Positions 29,532-39,695 of a stretch of 64,000 bases of DNA are shown here, one piece after another. Made by a program: the position numbers and the translations under genes. The notes under the pieces were generated by a model. It ran no database searches. It saw nothing but the letters and a program-made list of their open reading frames with translations, and was not told the DNA's origin. The stretch lies in contig QXJR01000011.1 in the NCBI GenBank assembly GCA_020975725.1, forward strand, positions 620,001-684,000, read 5' to 3'. This DNA comes from Picocystis sp. L7. Lineage: Eukaryota; Chlorophyta; Picocystophyceae; Picocystales; Picocystaceae. The stretch's first letter is position 1; every line of letters begins with the position of its first letter.

Positions 29532-31145
29532 ATGGTGGTGTCGGAAGGGACCTTGGGCGCGGTGGAGGACCCCTCACTCACGTGCCACGTGGGGATGGTG
29601 GGGGTGGTGCTGGAAGGGATGCACGTGGTCGGGGCGGATCCCCTGGAGGGGAGGGGGAACCGTATCCGGTACGCACACGTGGAAGGAACCGGGATCCACA
29701 AGGGCACCCATCCCCGAAGGTGCAGGATGGTGCCCCGAACGATCCCCTCCGAATCCACAGGGATCGAGTATCGCATCCAACATTGGAAAAAACAACAACC
29801 GGTGGTGTGCTGGATCGCCCACACCCAACCACAACCCTGGGAGGGACGGATGGAAGTGATACTGAGGTCCGGATGGTCCTGGGAACCCATGGTCCTGGTC
29901 GGACAGCTGTCCTGGAAAGAGGTCCGTCAAGCCCATCCGGGTGCCAAGGTCACCGTGCCCATGGAACGGCAAAGAACGGACGGGACCCAACAACCGCTGG
30001 CAGGGTGCCATCTCCGGGTCCAGCTGGTGGTCACGGACCGCCCTCTGACCTCCTCCCACCCAACGCAGGGACGCCAAGGGGACCCCATCCCGGACGGAGA
30101 GGTAGGGGAGGGAGAAGAAGTCTATCACGATGCGAGGGAAGCAGATCTACCGCTCAAGGGAGGACCGCAGGCCTCCGTGGAAGGGGTCCTGCTCGGGCTG
30201 TTGAATTGGTTGCTGGACCTCTTCCTGCAAGGGTGGACGCTTTTGTCCGCCGGACTTTCCTGGGAATCTCTTTCTTCGAGAGGAAGCGCACGCCCGGCAA
30301 ACCAGCACAACGACGGGGACCAAGGGATCAACAGGGGAACGCACGATGACAGGGGCCGCTCGACTCGGGGAGAGCCCTCGTCCGTCCCTCGATCGAAGGA
30401 CCCTACGATGGACGCGGAGACCGAGAATTCTGCAAACAAACAGGACTGGCAAGTGAATCGGGGCGGGGGTTTGTGGAAGCTGAACCTGCCGCAAGCAGCG
30501 CACCAGGAGGTTTCGACCGCCCTGTGGAAGAGTCAAAAAGCCCTTGGGGAGTGCGAGGGATGGGAGGGTCAGTTCCGCATCAAGGACACGGTGGTTTCGT
30601 ACAGCAAAGGCCTGACCGCCAACGGCGGGTCCGGACACTCCCTGTTGTATGGACGGGGCACCCTGGAAATCGCAGACTGCACGCCCGACGAGCTGGCAGG
30701 TGTCATCATGCGTGCAAACTGTCGACTCATGTTGAAGGCCTTCATGGATGCACACAAAAGCAAAGGTTTGCTGCACACGTTCAACGATCATTGCCAGTTC
30801 TGTCACCTCCACATCAAGCCGCCTTGGCCAGTGGAGCAGCGCTCGATCTTCTTTCTTCTGGCCAGGATGAACCAGCCCGATGGTTCCGTGCTGGTGGTGG
30901 GACGGGGCTTGGGACCGCAAGACCTGGGTCTGGAAGTGGACACTGGAGGAGCTGTTCAGGCCGAGCTCGTGCACGGTTGTTACAGGGTGGAACGCGGCGC
31001 GGGCGGTTCGCGGGTGTCCCTGGTCTTGCAGGTCAACGCAAAGATGAGCTTGCCGCATTTCGCACAAGTGCTGCTACTCCGCGACCTCATGGGTTGCTTG
31101 AAGAGGCTGAAGGCCGAGCTTGGCAAGAGTAGGATGCATGAGTGA
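29532..31145 (+). CDS. START-domain lipid-binding membrane protein, copy 1
   Basis: START domains bind and move lipids, sterols or aromatic polyketides. In this 537-residue protein the C-terminal part (about 325-530) has the START pattern with the strong signature HIKPPWPVEQRSIFFLLAR and VVSYSKGL near its start. An N-terminal beta-rich region (about 1-175; GRMEVILRSGWSWEPMVLVG) might be C2-like, but I cannot confirm that. Between them lies a hydrophobic segment (about 217-243, VLLGLLNWLLDLFLQGWTLL) that could be a membrane hairpin, and a Ser/Asp-rich linker. The frame is open in all three copies. Location beside a type III PKS and an ABCG exporter suggests it carries the product or a lipid precursor; this is inference. 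Confidence 0.75.
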   Translation: MVVSEGTLGAVEDPSLTCHVGMVGVVLEGMHVVGADPLEGRGNRIRYAHVEGTGIHKGTHPRRCRMVPRTIPSESTGIEYRIQHWKKQQPVVCWIAHTQPQPWEGRMEVILRSGWSWEPMVLVGQLSWKEVRQAHPGAKVTVPMERQRTDGTQQPLAGCHLRVQLVVTDRPLTSSHPTQGRQGDPIPDGEVGEGEEVYHDAREADLPLKGGPQASVEGVLLGLLNWLLDLFLQGWTLLSAGLSWESLSSRGSARPANQHNDGDQGINRGTHDDRGRSTRGEPSSVPRSKDPTMDAETENSANKQDWQVNRGGGLWKLNLPQAAHQEVSTALWKSQKALGECEGWEGQFRIKDTVVSYSKGLTANGGSGHSLLYGRGTLEIADCTPDELAGVIMRANCRLMLKAFMDAHKSKGLLHTFNDHCQFCHLHIKPPWPVEQRSIFFLLARMNQPDGSVLVVGRGLGPQDLGLEVDTGGAVQAELVHGCYRVERGAGGSRVSLVLQVNAKMSLPHFAQVLLLRDLMGCLKRLKAELGKSRMHE

Positions 31146-32652
31146 AATCCACCCCATGAATCTGGCTGGCCCTTCCCCTGGTCCTCGAGGTTTGCTCTGG
31201 GAAGGGCGCGCTGGGGAGCTGGATCGGCGGGTGGTGCGCTCGGAGTGTTTTCCCCCCCGGTGATCCACTGTATCTTTACCACGTGGATGCGCCCGACCGT
31301 GGGATGCGCGGCCTGCCTGCCCCCCGGAGGGCATACGTTCCGTACCGGACCTGGAAGGGAGCTGGCAGTCATCGATCCGGCAACACCAAGAGGCTGCACA
31401 CAAGGGGACGGAATCCTCAATCCGACATGTCGGTGGCAGGTGGAACCTTAGTCGGAGGCGGCCGTCACTCGCGATGAACTTCGGCGTGGTTCGGTGATGC
31501 CGTACTGAAGCAATTGCGAGGAAGACCGCGAGCACGAGATCGTGCACGCTGTTGAGATTGCGCAAGCTCGCATAGGCATCCCTTGCGTGGGGAGGGGAGA
31601 GGCAGGATCTTTGAAATCAAAGGCCATGAATCGATGCAGGCGCAAAAGTTGCCCTGTGTTTTTGGGTCGTCTCCTTGGGGGATCCATCCTCTTCCCTGCG
31701 TTGAAGGGGCCACGGCAGATGCCTCGGCATCCGCCTGGTTCCGCCCTGCCCAGTCCTCCCTGCCCTCGAAGTGCATTCCCTGGGCTTCTGGGGAGCGAAG
31801 CTGCATCCGCAAGGCCAGCTCGTGCTTGATCGCACGATGCGTAGGCTAGAGCACAGATCAAGGCGAGCGAGGCAGAGCAACATGAGAACGACCGCAGTCG
31901 CCATGTGCGATGCGTGTTCCATCCTCCGTACCATTCCCTCCCTCGTTTCGAACCCTCGAGGCTGGGCCATCCCTGCAAAGCCAGGAGAAGGGCGACCGAG
32001 GCGGGCTTCCCGGGTCCACGGTCTGGAAGGACGAACTTGGGAGCTTCCACCAGAGCCCGCGACCATTCCTCCGTACCTGGCCGTGCAACATGGAGCTGGA
32101 GAAGTGTTGGGACCCTGGCGTCGGGCGGTCAAACGAGAAAAGGTGCAGAGGTTCAAGCTCACCGCTGGGCTGTACAAGCGTGGAAGGAGGATGGATCCCA
32201 CGTTGGCGTTCCAGTTCAAGCGCTACCCAACGTTGATCTCCGGTGGACATCCCCAGCGGTAGCTAAGGATTCGGTCCAGCCAACCCGGGGAACAAGAGCC
32301 TCTCCGTGGACGACCTCTTGCTCGGATGCACCGCGGTTTGGGCCACCTGCCAAGCAGGGCTCTCCTCTCGCCTGTTACACAAAGAGGGGCAAAAAGCCCG
32401 CCAAACCGGGGCAGTGGAATGCGGGGGATGGAAGCAGCAAGAGCGCGCCAAAATCGCCGGCTCCTTTCCCTCGGAAAGGCTAGGCAGCGGATCGATCGTG
32501 CCCCTTGCTGTCGGGCACCGTTGTGGAGGTTTCTTGTGCACCCGTGGCGGCCGTTCTGTTTGCTGGTAGATGCGGGAGACCACGGATGGGCAATCCAAGG
32601 AAAGGAGCATCCCCAATGCCGGACCACAAGCAACCGTGCGCATCCACGCTGC
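31146..32652 (-). other. Unresolved interval with possible small secreted-protein gene, copy 1
   Basis: About 1.5 kb between the 3' ends of START and ABCG, conserved in all three units. On the minus strand an ATG at 31904 starts MATAVVLMLLCLARLDLC, a good signal peptide, and after 23 codons (31836) meets a GTGCGA donor in phase 0, the same donor type as verified introns here. I could not settle downstream exons: frames 31812-31465 and 31565-31074 are both open but neither resembles a known family. It could be a spliced secreted protein, a decayed gene or untranslated spacer. Confidence 0.3.
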
Positions 32653-34755
32653 TCAGCGGAGTTCCCTGGTAAAAAGGCGCAAGGAAACGTAGGAAAGCGC
32701 ATTCAAAACGACGCCCATCACCAGAAGTCCGGCGATGTTGGAGGCATAGCTCCAACCAAACCCGCCGTTGGAAAGTATGTCGCTCGAGTTTATATCCAGG
32801 CCAACGGCACTCACCTCCAAGTCTCCTACGGAGAGCAGGCCGTTCAAATCCGCATTGGAGGTGAACGCCTCCTCACAGGCCGCCAAGATGGATGCAGATT
32901 CATCCATGCCCTGAACCTCCACGTTGCGATACACCACATCCGAATCAAACTGGTTCACCACCAGAGCCTCAAAAGCGTACCGCGCGGTGCACAAATACTG
33001 CAGCCAGGACACGTACTGGGATACCATGGAAAGGGGCACGACGTGGTTGGAGTAGATCACGTTGATCATCACCACCCCCCCTGCGGCCACAATAGCCGTC
33101 GTAACGTTTGGAAGCGCCAGCGAAGCAAGCACCACCGCAAGCGCGCTGTTCCAATGGTTCAGCCAAAGGGCCACAAAAGCCTTGAAGAAGGGCCCCGCGC
33201 CAGACCGGTAACCCATCCAGAAGTACGTAGGGGCCAAGAGTGCCACGGCAGAAAAGAAAACCACCACCGCTTCACAGAACGTGTTTGCAACGTAGTACGC
33301 AAGCGCCCCGTACATACGACTCTTGGACTCCTTGACGAAAAACTGCCGGTCCGAAACAAAGATGTTGATGGCCACAAAAGGAAGGATGAGCGAAACAATG
33401 GTCAGTGTGAAAAGACCGTTGAGAAGCTGGAACGGTCCATTGCCGGACTCCATGAACGCCAATCCAAGCAAAGCCGCCAACAGCAGCATGCATCCGATCC
33501 GCCCCAAGATGCTGAAGAGGTCCCTGTAGTACTTCTGGATGGCACGGGCGGTGAGGACTCGCAGCTGGACCCGAAAGCCCGCCGGAATGGGGAGGTCCGA
33601 AGACGCGTATGGTTTTTTGTCCGAAGACGCGTATGGTTTTTTGTCCAAACCCGCTGGGGAGTGGACCGTCCTGTTTCGTTCAAAAGACGCTTTGGCTTGT
33701 AGCAGGTCGGCCAATTCTTTCATGGTGTTGCCCTGCATTTGTTCTTTCCCCTTCCAATCGCTGATGCTGATCACTTCCAGTATGAAATCGCATTCGTTGA
33801 AGCCGGGTACATCTTTGTGGGGCATGTACCCCAAGTCGGCGAACCAGGAACAGGCCGCACGCGGGTCACCCGCATAGAGCATGTGACCGCAACTTAAAAT
33901 GAAAACGTTGTCCAGCATATCCCAGATCCTCTGTTGGGGCTGGTGGATGGTTGCCACCACGGTCACCATTCTTTCTGTTGCTTCCTTGCGCAGGATGGAC
34001 ATCATGTGCAAAGCATTGAAACTGTCCAGGCCGGTCGTAAACTCATCCAAGAGCAGGACGCTGGGGGCGCTGACCAGCCCCGCTCCCAGAGAAAGCCTGC
34101 GTCGCTCTCCTCCGCTGATGCCTCTTGTCAGGAACCCGCTGAAGTTGTATCCCCCGATGCGATGTCCGCCGATGCTGTCTAGCCCCGTGTCAAACAGGAC
34201 TTGGCTCACCTTCTCCATTTGTTGCGCCGTGCTCAGGTGCGGTGCCCGGAGCTGCACGGTGAAAGCCAGTGCTTCGTGCACGGTCATGATGGGAATGAAG
34301 GAGTCCTCTTGCTGCACGTAGCTGAGGCGCCTCCCCAGGTCGGGGATCTCTGTGGGATCCCTGTCCTCGAAGCGCACTTCTCCGGTGATGCGTCCCAGTG
34401 TCTTCCTCCCCGCCAAGATGTCCAGCAGGCTGGTCTTTCCTGCGCCCGAGGGTCCAACGATGGCCGAGATTTGCCCCGGAAGGAAGGAGCCTGCACATTC
34501 GTGCAGCACGTGCTGTTCATCTCCTTCCTTGTCGCGATAGGCGCAGGAAACCCCTCCGAAGGACACCGGCATCCCTGGTTCGCGAACTCGTTCGGTGGCT
34601 TTCGGTGTCCATTCGAGCGAACCGTCACCCACTTCGACGTCGTTTCGCATCTCGGAACCGTTCGGATGGGTCTTCTCCCCGTTGGATGGCTTGCCTTCGT
34701 CTGGTGTGGATTGCCCCTCCCTCGGTCCCCTCCTGGCATCGGTTCTTTCTTCCAT
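32653..34755 (-). CDS. ABCG half-transporter, copy 1
   Basis: ABCG half-transporters dimerise and export lipids, waxes or secondary metabolites. The 700-residue product has the reverse (ABC first) layout: Walker A GPSGAGKTS (about 101-109), signature ISGGERRR (about 213), Walker B VLLLDEFTTGLDS (about 233), the H-loop HQPQQ, then six membrane helices with a long loop before the last. The linker holds a coding repeat, KKPYASSD twice (24-bp DNA units). I chose the ATG at 34755 (MEERTDARR); an in-frame ATG at 34866 adds 37 spacer-like residues. CACGTG cores lie upstream near 34800, 34925 and 35010. The frame is intact. Confidence 0.92.
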   Translation of the reverse strand: MEERTDARRGPREGQSTPDEGKPSNGEKTHPNGSEMRNDVEVGDGSLEWTPKATERVREPGMPVSFGGVSCAYRDKEGDEQHVLHECAGSFLPGQISAIVGPSGAGKTSLLDILAGRKTLGRITGEVRFEDRDPTEIPDLGRRLSYVQQEDSFIPIMTVHEALAFTVQLRAPHLSTAQQMEKVSQVLFDTGLDSIGGHRIGGYNFSGFLTRGISGGERRRLSLGAGLVSAPSVLLLDEFTTGLDSFNALHMMSILRKEATERMVTVVATIHQPQQRIWDMLDNVFILSCGHMLYAGDPRAACSWFADLGYMPHKDVPGFNECDFILEVISISDWKGKEQMQGNTMKELADLLQAKASFERNRTVHSPAGLDKKPYASSDKKPYASSDLPIPAGFRVQLRVLTARAIQKYYRDLFSILGRIGCMLLLAALLGLAFMESGNGPFQLLNGLFTLTIVSLILPFVAINIFVSDRQFFVKESKSRMYGALAYYVANTFCEAVVVFFSAVALLAPTYFWMGYRSGAGPFFKAFVALWLNHWNSALAVVLASLALPNVTTAIVAAGGVVMINVIYSNHVVPLSMVSQYVSWLQYLCTARYAFEALVVNQFDSDVVYRNVEVQGMDESASILAACEEAFTSNADLNGLLSVGDLEVSAVGLDINSSDILSNGGFGWSYASNIAGLLVMGVVLNALSYVSLRLFTRELR

Positions 34756-35676
34756 GTCCTTTTGAACACCCCTTCCATCCCCACCCGTCCTGGGGATGAT
34801 CACGTGGGGTCGATGGAAGGGGGATGGAGACGTCTTTCCCCTCCCCCCATCCGGCACCCAAGCCACCGTACCCTCGTTCCCCTACGGATCCAGTGGGGCT
34901 GGAGCTACGGTGGAGGAATGGGATCACGTGGGTGCGATCCGAGGGAATCCACCGGGATCCCATCCCCCGCCCCCACACCATGGTGTCCCCACTCCGGGGA
35001 CGGTGAAGGACACGTGGTCGGGGATGGACCAGGATCCGCCCCAGATCCCACACAATGGATGCGGGGGATCGGATCGAATCCAGAAGAAGACCCAGAAGAA
35101 GACCCAGACATCCCCCTCCAAACGACCGTACAGGGGACCGGACAGCGAGGGGGGATGGAAAGGGATCTGCATGGCCCGAAGGTGCAGGAGATGAAAAACA
35201 TGTCGATGGATCCCCCTCCATCATGGACACAACACGGTCCTGCTTGGCAGAGGGGAAGGACGGTTCCAACCATGGGAATCTCCAGGCCCAACGCGGGGTC
35301 TCCCGGGAAGAAGGCCGGTGGGAACAAGACCGGTGGCATTCGAGTTGGACATCGACCAGTGCGAACCAGGCGAACAAGCCACCCCCCAAAACTCGTGGGG
35401 CAGAGCTCCGATGCACGGCCTCTGACATGTAAAGATGTGCCTCCATTCCCATCCTGCGTCCGAACGAGCCTGGATGTGAAGATCCACGCAAGGCCTCTCT
35501 TGAGAGGGAGAAACATGCGAACCACCGGGGACCTATCGAAACGGAGGCACGTGGACAAACAAAACACAGGGGATATATCCTACATAGGGGAAACATGCAG
35601 CGAAGCTGTTTGCCGTGCGACTTGCAACCCTCGCGGTACATGGACGGCACATCCGCATGCAAACGCCGTCGTGGCC
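34756..35676. promoter_or_regulatory. ABCG upstream / PKS downstream spacer, copy 1
   Basis: About 920 bp between the PKS stop and the ABCG start on the same strand. It has CACGTG cores near the ABCG gene and a short AGAAGACCC tandem repeat at about 35082-35106, which is the left breakpoint of the deletion seen in copy 3. No gene is seen. Confidence 0.5.
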
Positions 35677-37107
35677 CTACGGAGCCGCTGGAGCGCTTTC
35701 TTCGCGGCGAGCGATGCGGTGCAGGCCCAGCACCTCGACCGTAAGACCCGGCCCAAAACCCAAACAAAAGGCGCGATCCTTGCGAGCGTCCTTCATCATG
35801 CGGTCCATCACAAACAGGATCGTGGGAGAGGACATGTTGCCGTGGTTCCTCAAAACACCGTAGGAATGCCGGAGCACGCCCTTGTCCAGGTTCAGTCCGA
35901 ACTTGGGGTCACGGAACACGTCCAGTATCTTCACCCCCCCGGGATGGACACACCACTCCACGTCGGTCGTCTTGTCAACATGACACACGCTGGGCACATG
36001 GGAGAGAAACAGCACCGGTCAGCCATCTGCATCGCAAACCACACGCACCAAGCCGCCTATGGTCCCTCGCGGCACGACCTGTCCTCGCCCCCTTCCCGCG
36101 TACCTCCTCATAAACTTCTTTACATTCCGGAACAGACAGAACCCCAGGCTGGTCGATATGCTCTTGTCCAGGTACATGCAGTAGCCGAAGTTGGACGGCG
36201 CCCAAGTCATGTGGGAGCGGGTGCTCTTCCCCAACAGATGGCTGTAGTTTGTGCCCAAGGCCCAGTCCCCGTGGGACCCTGCGCCCACAATGGCGGCGGC
36301 TCCCCCGTCCGCAAACACGGTGTTTCCGATGAACTCGCTCCGGTTGCTGCTGAGAGAAAAGTGAATGCTGCAAATCTCAACGCACACAAGAAGGACAATG
36401 GCATCGGGCTCGGCTTCCACGATGCTTTTGGCGGCCGCCAGCCCCGTGAAGGCCCCGAAGCAGCCCATGTAATTGATTCCGAACCGACGCCGGACGTTCT
36501 GCAGACCCAGGGCGTCCAGGATGTCCAGCTCCACCCCTGGGGCTTTGAATCCCGTGCAGCTGTGAAAGATCAGGTGGGTGATTTCCTGCTTGTCTCCTCC
36601 CCACTGCTCCACTGCTTTGTTTGCGGCCGCGATCCCCAGTCGCGGGGCCCAGGTCGCCCACAGGGCCTGGCGCTCCTCCGCGGTTGGGTTGTAATCCAGT
36701 TCTGCAGAGGGAAAGAGTCCCATCCTCTCCGACTTCGGTTTGGACAGGTTATTGTCCTCAAAGTCCTCGTGTGGATGCACGCAGTAGCGCTGGTCGATGC
36801 CTGAATTCTGGCAGCGGGGTAGGAAGAAGTCGATCCATCGTTCGGAGACGATGCCTTTTCCTCGCAGACAGAGCCCGAGGATTTCCATGTAGTAGTCGTT
36901 GGAGAAGCAGTAGGGTGGGTTTTCGGTTCCAATGGCCAGGATGGCCGGTGCACCTTCGCCTGGACCCTTCGCTTTGAGGGCCCTTTCCCTCCGGGCTTTC
37001 GCTCGAGAGGCCAGCAGGCTCCGCAGCGAGTACAGGGCCCATGTGCTCACCAGCACGAGTTCCACCATCTGGTAGATGTCCAGGCGAGGCAGCATGCTTT
37101 GGAACAT
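35677..37107 (-). CDS. Type III polyketide synthase (chalcone-synthase family), copy 1
   Basis: Type III PKSs condense malonyl-CoA onto acyl-CoA starters to give phenols, pyrones or alkylresorcinols. Exons 37107-36104 and 35989-35677 join across a 114-nt intron (donor GTACGC, branch CTGAC, pyrimidine tract, acceptor CCCAG) to 438 residues. The triad is intact: Cys about 216 (YMGCFGAF), His about 350 (WCVHPGG) and Asn about 386 (HGNMSS). The gatekeeper-region Phe (SIHF, about 250) and the C-terminal GFGPGLTVE are also present. An added N-terminus has one hydrophobic helix (YQMVELVLVSTWALYSL), suggesting membrane attachment. The ATG at 37107 (MFQSML) is chosen; in-frame ATGs at 37230 and 37368 are possible. 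I first considered 3-ketoacyl-CoA synthase, but GFGPGLTVE and GNMSS fit the CHS family. Confidence 0.9.
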
Positions 37108-38081
37108 CTTCCGTTCCTCTAGCTGGCGATGTCGGATGGGCGTGGGCAGAGGCGGTCGGTGGAAGTGTTTTCCATTGGGCAGTCTCACGTGGGGTCGTTC
37201 CCCCCATACTTGACCCAGCCACCCACACATGGTGTCGGTTCGGAACTGGGGTTCGAGGAGCGGTTGAGGGGGATGGGTCTCGAACCCGATGAAGATCCCC
37301 GTTTCGGGGGCGAATCTCCCCCAATGGAGAGCCCTGCTGGGTCCTGTCACCCCGGGGCGGTGAGGCACGTGGACGGTGGATCGATTGCTGCAGATCCGGT
37401 GGTCCGGGTCCGGTCACGATGGAACGATACGGTTCGTGCGGGTGCGGATTTCTCGGAGGGTTCAGACGTGGAGGAGCGGATGGGAATGATGCGAAGAATT
37501 GCACGGGTACGAGGGGGAGGAAACGCGCGTCCAACCTCCATGGCCCGTGGAGGAAGAAAACGAGCGGAGGACATGCACGGGGGAAAGATCGCGGGTATCT
37601 AGGGTTCGGATACGCACATGTGCTGGGGGACAGGGTGACGTATCCAAGGACAACACATTCCGCCCCTTCTCGCCTTGGAAGCGACGGGGATCCGTCGAAT
37701 TCGCTCGGGTTGCAGCTAACCGTTCGTGGTGGATCTGGAGGGGGGCCCTTTTCCCGCGGGTGTAGTGGATGTCCTTTCGTAAACATCGACGAAGTTAACG
37801 AGAGGGGGAGAAGGGGGTCAAAACCAAGCCAGCCCAAGTTTGGCCTGGGCCCTCGGCGCCCCCGAGGGTCGAAACTCCCTGGGAAGGATCCCTGCTCTCC
37901 CCACTGGGGCGAACGTGCCAGACTCGTCCGATTGCCAATCCGGCACACCTCCAGGGGCCGACAACACCTCCCCACCCACCACAGCCATACAAGCACTTCA
38001 TGGATCACCGAGACGGATGCCACAGATCGAAAGAAGCCCGTGGAAGATAGGGCGGTGGCGTAGCAGGGAGAACAACACATC
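37108..38081. promoter_or_regulatory. Divergent PKS / START spacer, unit 1 to 2 junction
   Basis: About 970 bp between the PKS (-) start and the second START (+) start. Because units abut here, START copies 2 and 3 share a divergent upstream region with a PKS gene, while START copy 1 does not. The unit boundary is at about 38066/38067. No gene is seen. Confidence 0.55.
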
Positions 38082-39695
38082 ATGGTGGTGTCGGAAGGGA
38101 CCTTGGGCGCGGTGGAGGACCCCTCACTCACGTGCCACGTGGGGATGGTGGGGGTGGTGCTGGAAGGGATGCACGTGGTCGGGGCGGATCCCCTGGAGGG
38201 GAGGGGGAACCGTATCCGGTACGCACACGTGGAAGGAACCGGGATCCACAAGGGCACCCATCCCCGAAGGTGCAGGATGGTGCCCCGAACGATCCCCTCC
38301 GAATCCACAGGGATCGAGTATCGCATCCAACATTGGAAAAAACAACAACCGGTGGTGTGCTGGATCGCCCACACCCAACCACAACCCTGGGAGGGACGGA
38401 TGGAAGTGATACTGAGGTCCGGATGGTCCTGGGAACCCATGGTCCTGGTCGGACAGCTGTCCTGGAAAGAGGTCCGTCAAGCCCATCCGGGTGCCAAGGT
38501 CACCGTGCCCATGGAACGGCAAAGAACGGACGGGACCCAACAACCGCTGGCAGGGTGCCATCTCCGGGTCCAGCTGGTGGTCACGGACCGCCCTCTGACC
38601 TCCTCCCACCCAACGCAGGGACGCCAAGGGGACCCCATCCCGGACGGAGAGGTAGGGGAGGGAGAAGAAGTCTATCACGATGCGAGGGAAGCAGATCTAC
38701 CGCTCAAGGGAGGACCGCAGGCCTCCGTGGAAGGGGTCCTGCTCGGGCTGTTGAATTGGTTGCTGGACCTCTTCCTGCAAGGGTGGACGCTTTTGTCCGC
38801 CGGACTTTCCTGGGAATCTCTTTCTTCGAGAGGAAGCGCACGCCCGGCAAACCAGCACAACGACGGGGACCAAGGGATCAACAGGGGAACGCACGATGAC
38901 AGGGGCCGCTCGACTCGGGGAGAGCCCTCGTCCGTCCCTCGATCGAAGGACCCTACGATGGACGCGGAGACCGAGAATTCTGCAAACAAACAGGACTGGC
39001 AAGTGAATCGGGGCGGGGGTTTGTGGAAGCTGAACCTGCCGCAAGCAGCGCACCAGGAGGTTTCGACCGCCCTGTGGAAGAGTCAAAAAGCCCTTGGGGA
39101 GTGCGAGGGATGGGAGGGTCAGTTCCGCATCAAGGACACGGTGGTTTCGTACAGCAAAGGCCTGACCGCCAACGACGGGTCCGGACACTCCCTGTTGTAT
39201 GGACGGGGCACCCTGGAAATCGCAGACTGCACGCCCGACGAGCTGGCAGGTGTCATCATGCGTGCAAACTGTCGACTCATGTTGAAGGCCTTCATGGATG
39301 CACACAAAAGCAAAGGTTTGCTGCACACGTTCAACGATCATTGCCAGTTCTGTCACCTCCACATCAAGCCGCCTTGGCCAGTGGAGCAGCGCTCGATCTT
39401 CTTTCTTCTGGCCAGGATGAACCAGCCCGATGGTTCCGTGCTGGTGGTGGGACGGGGCTTGGGACCGCAAGACCTGGGTCTGGAAGTGGACACTGGAGGA
39501 GCTGTTCAGGCCGAGCTCGTGCACGGTTGTTACAGGGTGGAACGCGGCGCGGGCGGTTCGCGGGTGTCCCTGGTCTTGCAGGTCAACGCAAAGATGAGCT
39601 TGCCGCATTTCGCACAAGTGCTGCTACTCCGCGACCTCATGGGTTGCTTGAAGAGGCTGAAGGCCGAGCTTGGCAAGAGTAGGATGCATGAGTGA
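38082..39695 (+). CDS. START-domain lipid-binding membrane protein, copy 2
   Basis: 537 residues, same domain layout as copy 1 (N-terminal beta-rich region, hydrophobic segment at about 217-243, C-terminal START with KPPWPVEQRS). I see one residue difference from copy 1 (Gly to Asp in TANDGSG). Unlike copy 1, it lies divergent to a PKS gene and so has a different upstream region. Confidence 0.75.
   Translation: MVVSEGTLGAVEDPSLTCHVGMVGVVLEGMHVVGADPLEGRGNRIRYAHVEGTGIHKGTHPRRCRMVPRTIPSESTGIEYRIQHWKKQQPVVCWIAHTQPQPWEGRMEVILRSGWSWEPMVLVGQLSWKEVRQAHPGAKVTVPMERQRTDGTQQPLAGCHLRVQLVVTDRPLTSSHPTQGRQGDPIPDGEVGEGEEVYHDAREADLPLKGGPQASVEGVLLGLLNWLLDLFLQGWTLLSAGLSWESLSSRGSARPANQHNDGDQGINRGTHDDRGRSTRGEPSSVPRSKDPTMDAETENSANKQDWQVNRGGGLWKLNLPQAAHQEVSTALWKSQKALGECEGWEGQFRIKDTVVSYSKGLTANDGSGHSLLYGRGTLEIADCTPDELAGVIMRANCRLMLKAFMDAHKSKGLLHTFNDHCQFCHLHIKPPWPVEQRSIFFLLARMNQPDGSVLVVGRGLGPQDLGLEVDTGGAVQAELVHGCYRVERGAGGSRVSLVLQVNAKMSLPHFAQVLLLRDLMGCLKRLKAELGKSRMHE

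Larger units (their letters stand above)
29517..38066. repeat. Tandem 8,550-bp unit, copy 1
   Basis: First of three head-to-tail copies. The left edge is set by loss of match to the later copies just upstream of GGAGAAC, 15 bp before the START ATG. It contains START (+), a possible small secreted gene (-), ABCG (-) and a type III PKS (-). Coding and non-coding parts match copy 2 almost base for base with the same spacing, which points to very recent duplication or continuing gene conversion. Confidence 0.95.

Noticed and set aside
31617-31849. Plus-strand WASGERSCI resembling a cytochrome P450 heme loop
   Set aside because: Two consensus positions are wrong, no K-helix or other P450 block lies upstream, and the frame breaks soon after.
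36019-36103. In-frame TGA inside the PKS, suggesting a pseudogene or selenocysteine
   Set aside because: It lies within a canonical intron (GTACGC donor, CTGAC, pyrimidine tract, CCCAG acceptor) that joins the conserved core in phase.
34201-36804. 867-codon plus-strand open frame over ABCG and PKS, repeated at 42751-45354
   Set aside because: It is antisense to two clear genes and crosses the PKS intron. Its length reflects GC-rich codon bias on the other strand.
36019-37368. 3-ketoacyl-CoA synthase (fatty acid elongase) identity
   Set aside because: Considered because of the N-terminal helix, but WCVHPGG, GNMSS and GFGPGLTVE in the second exon are chalcone-synthase-family features.
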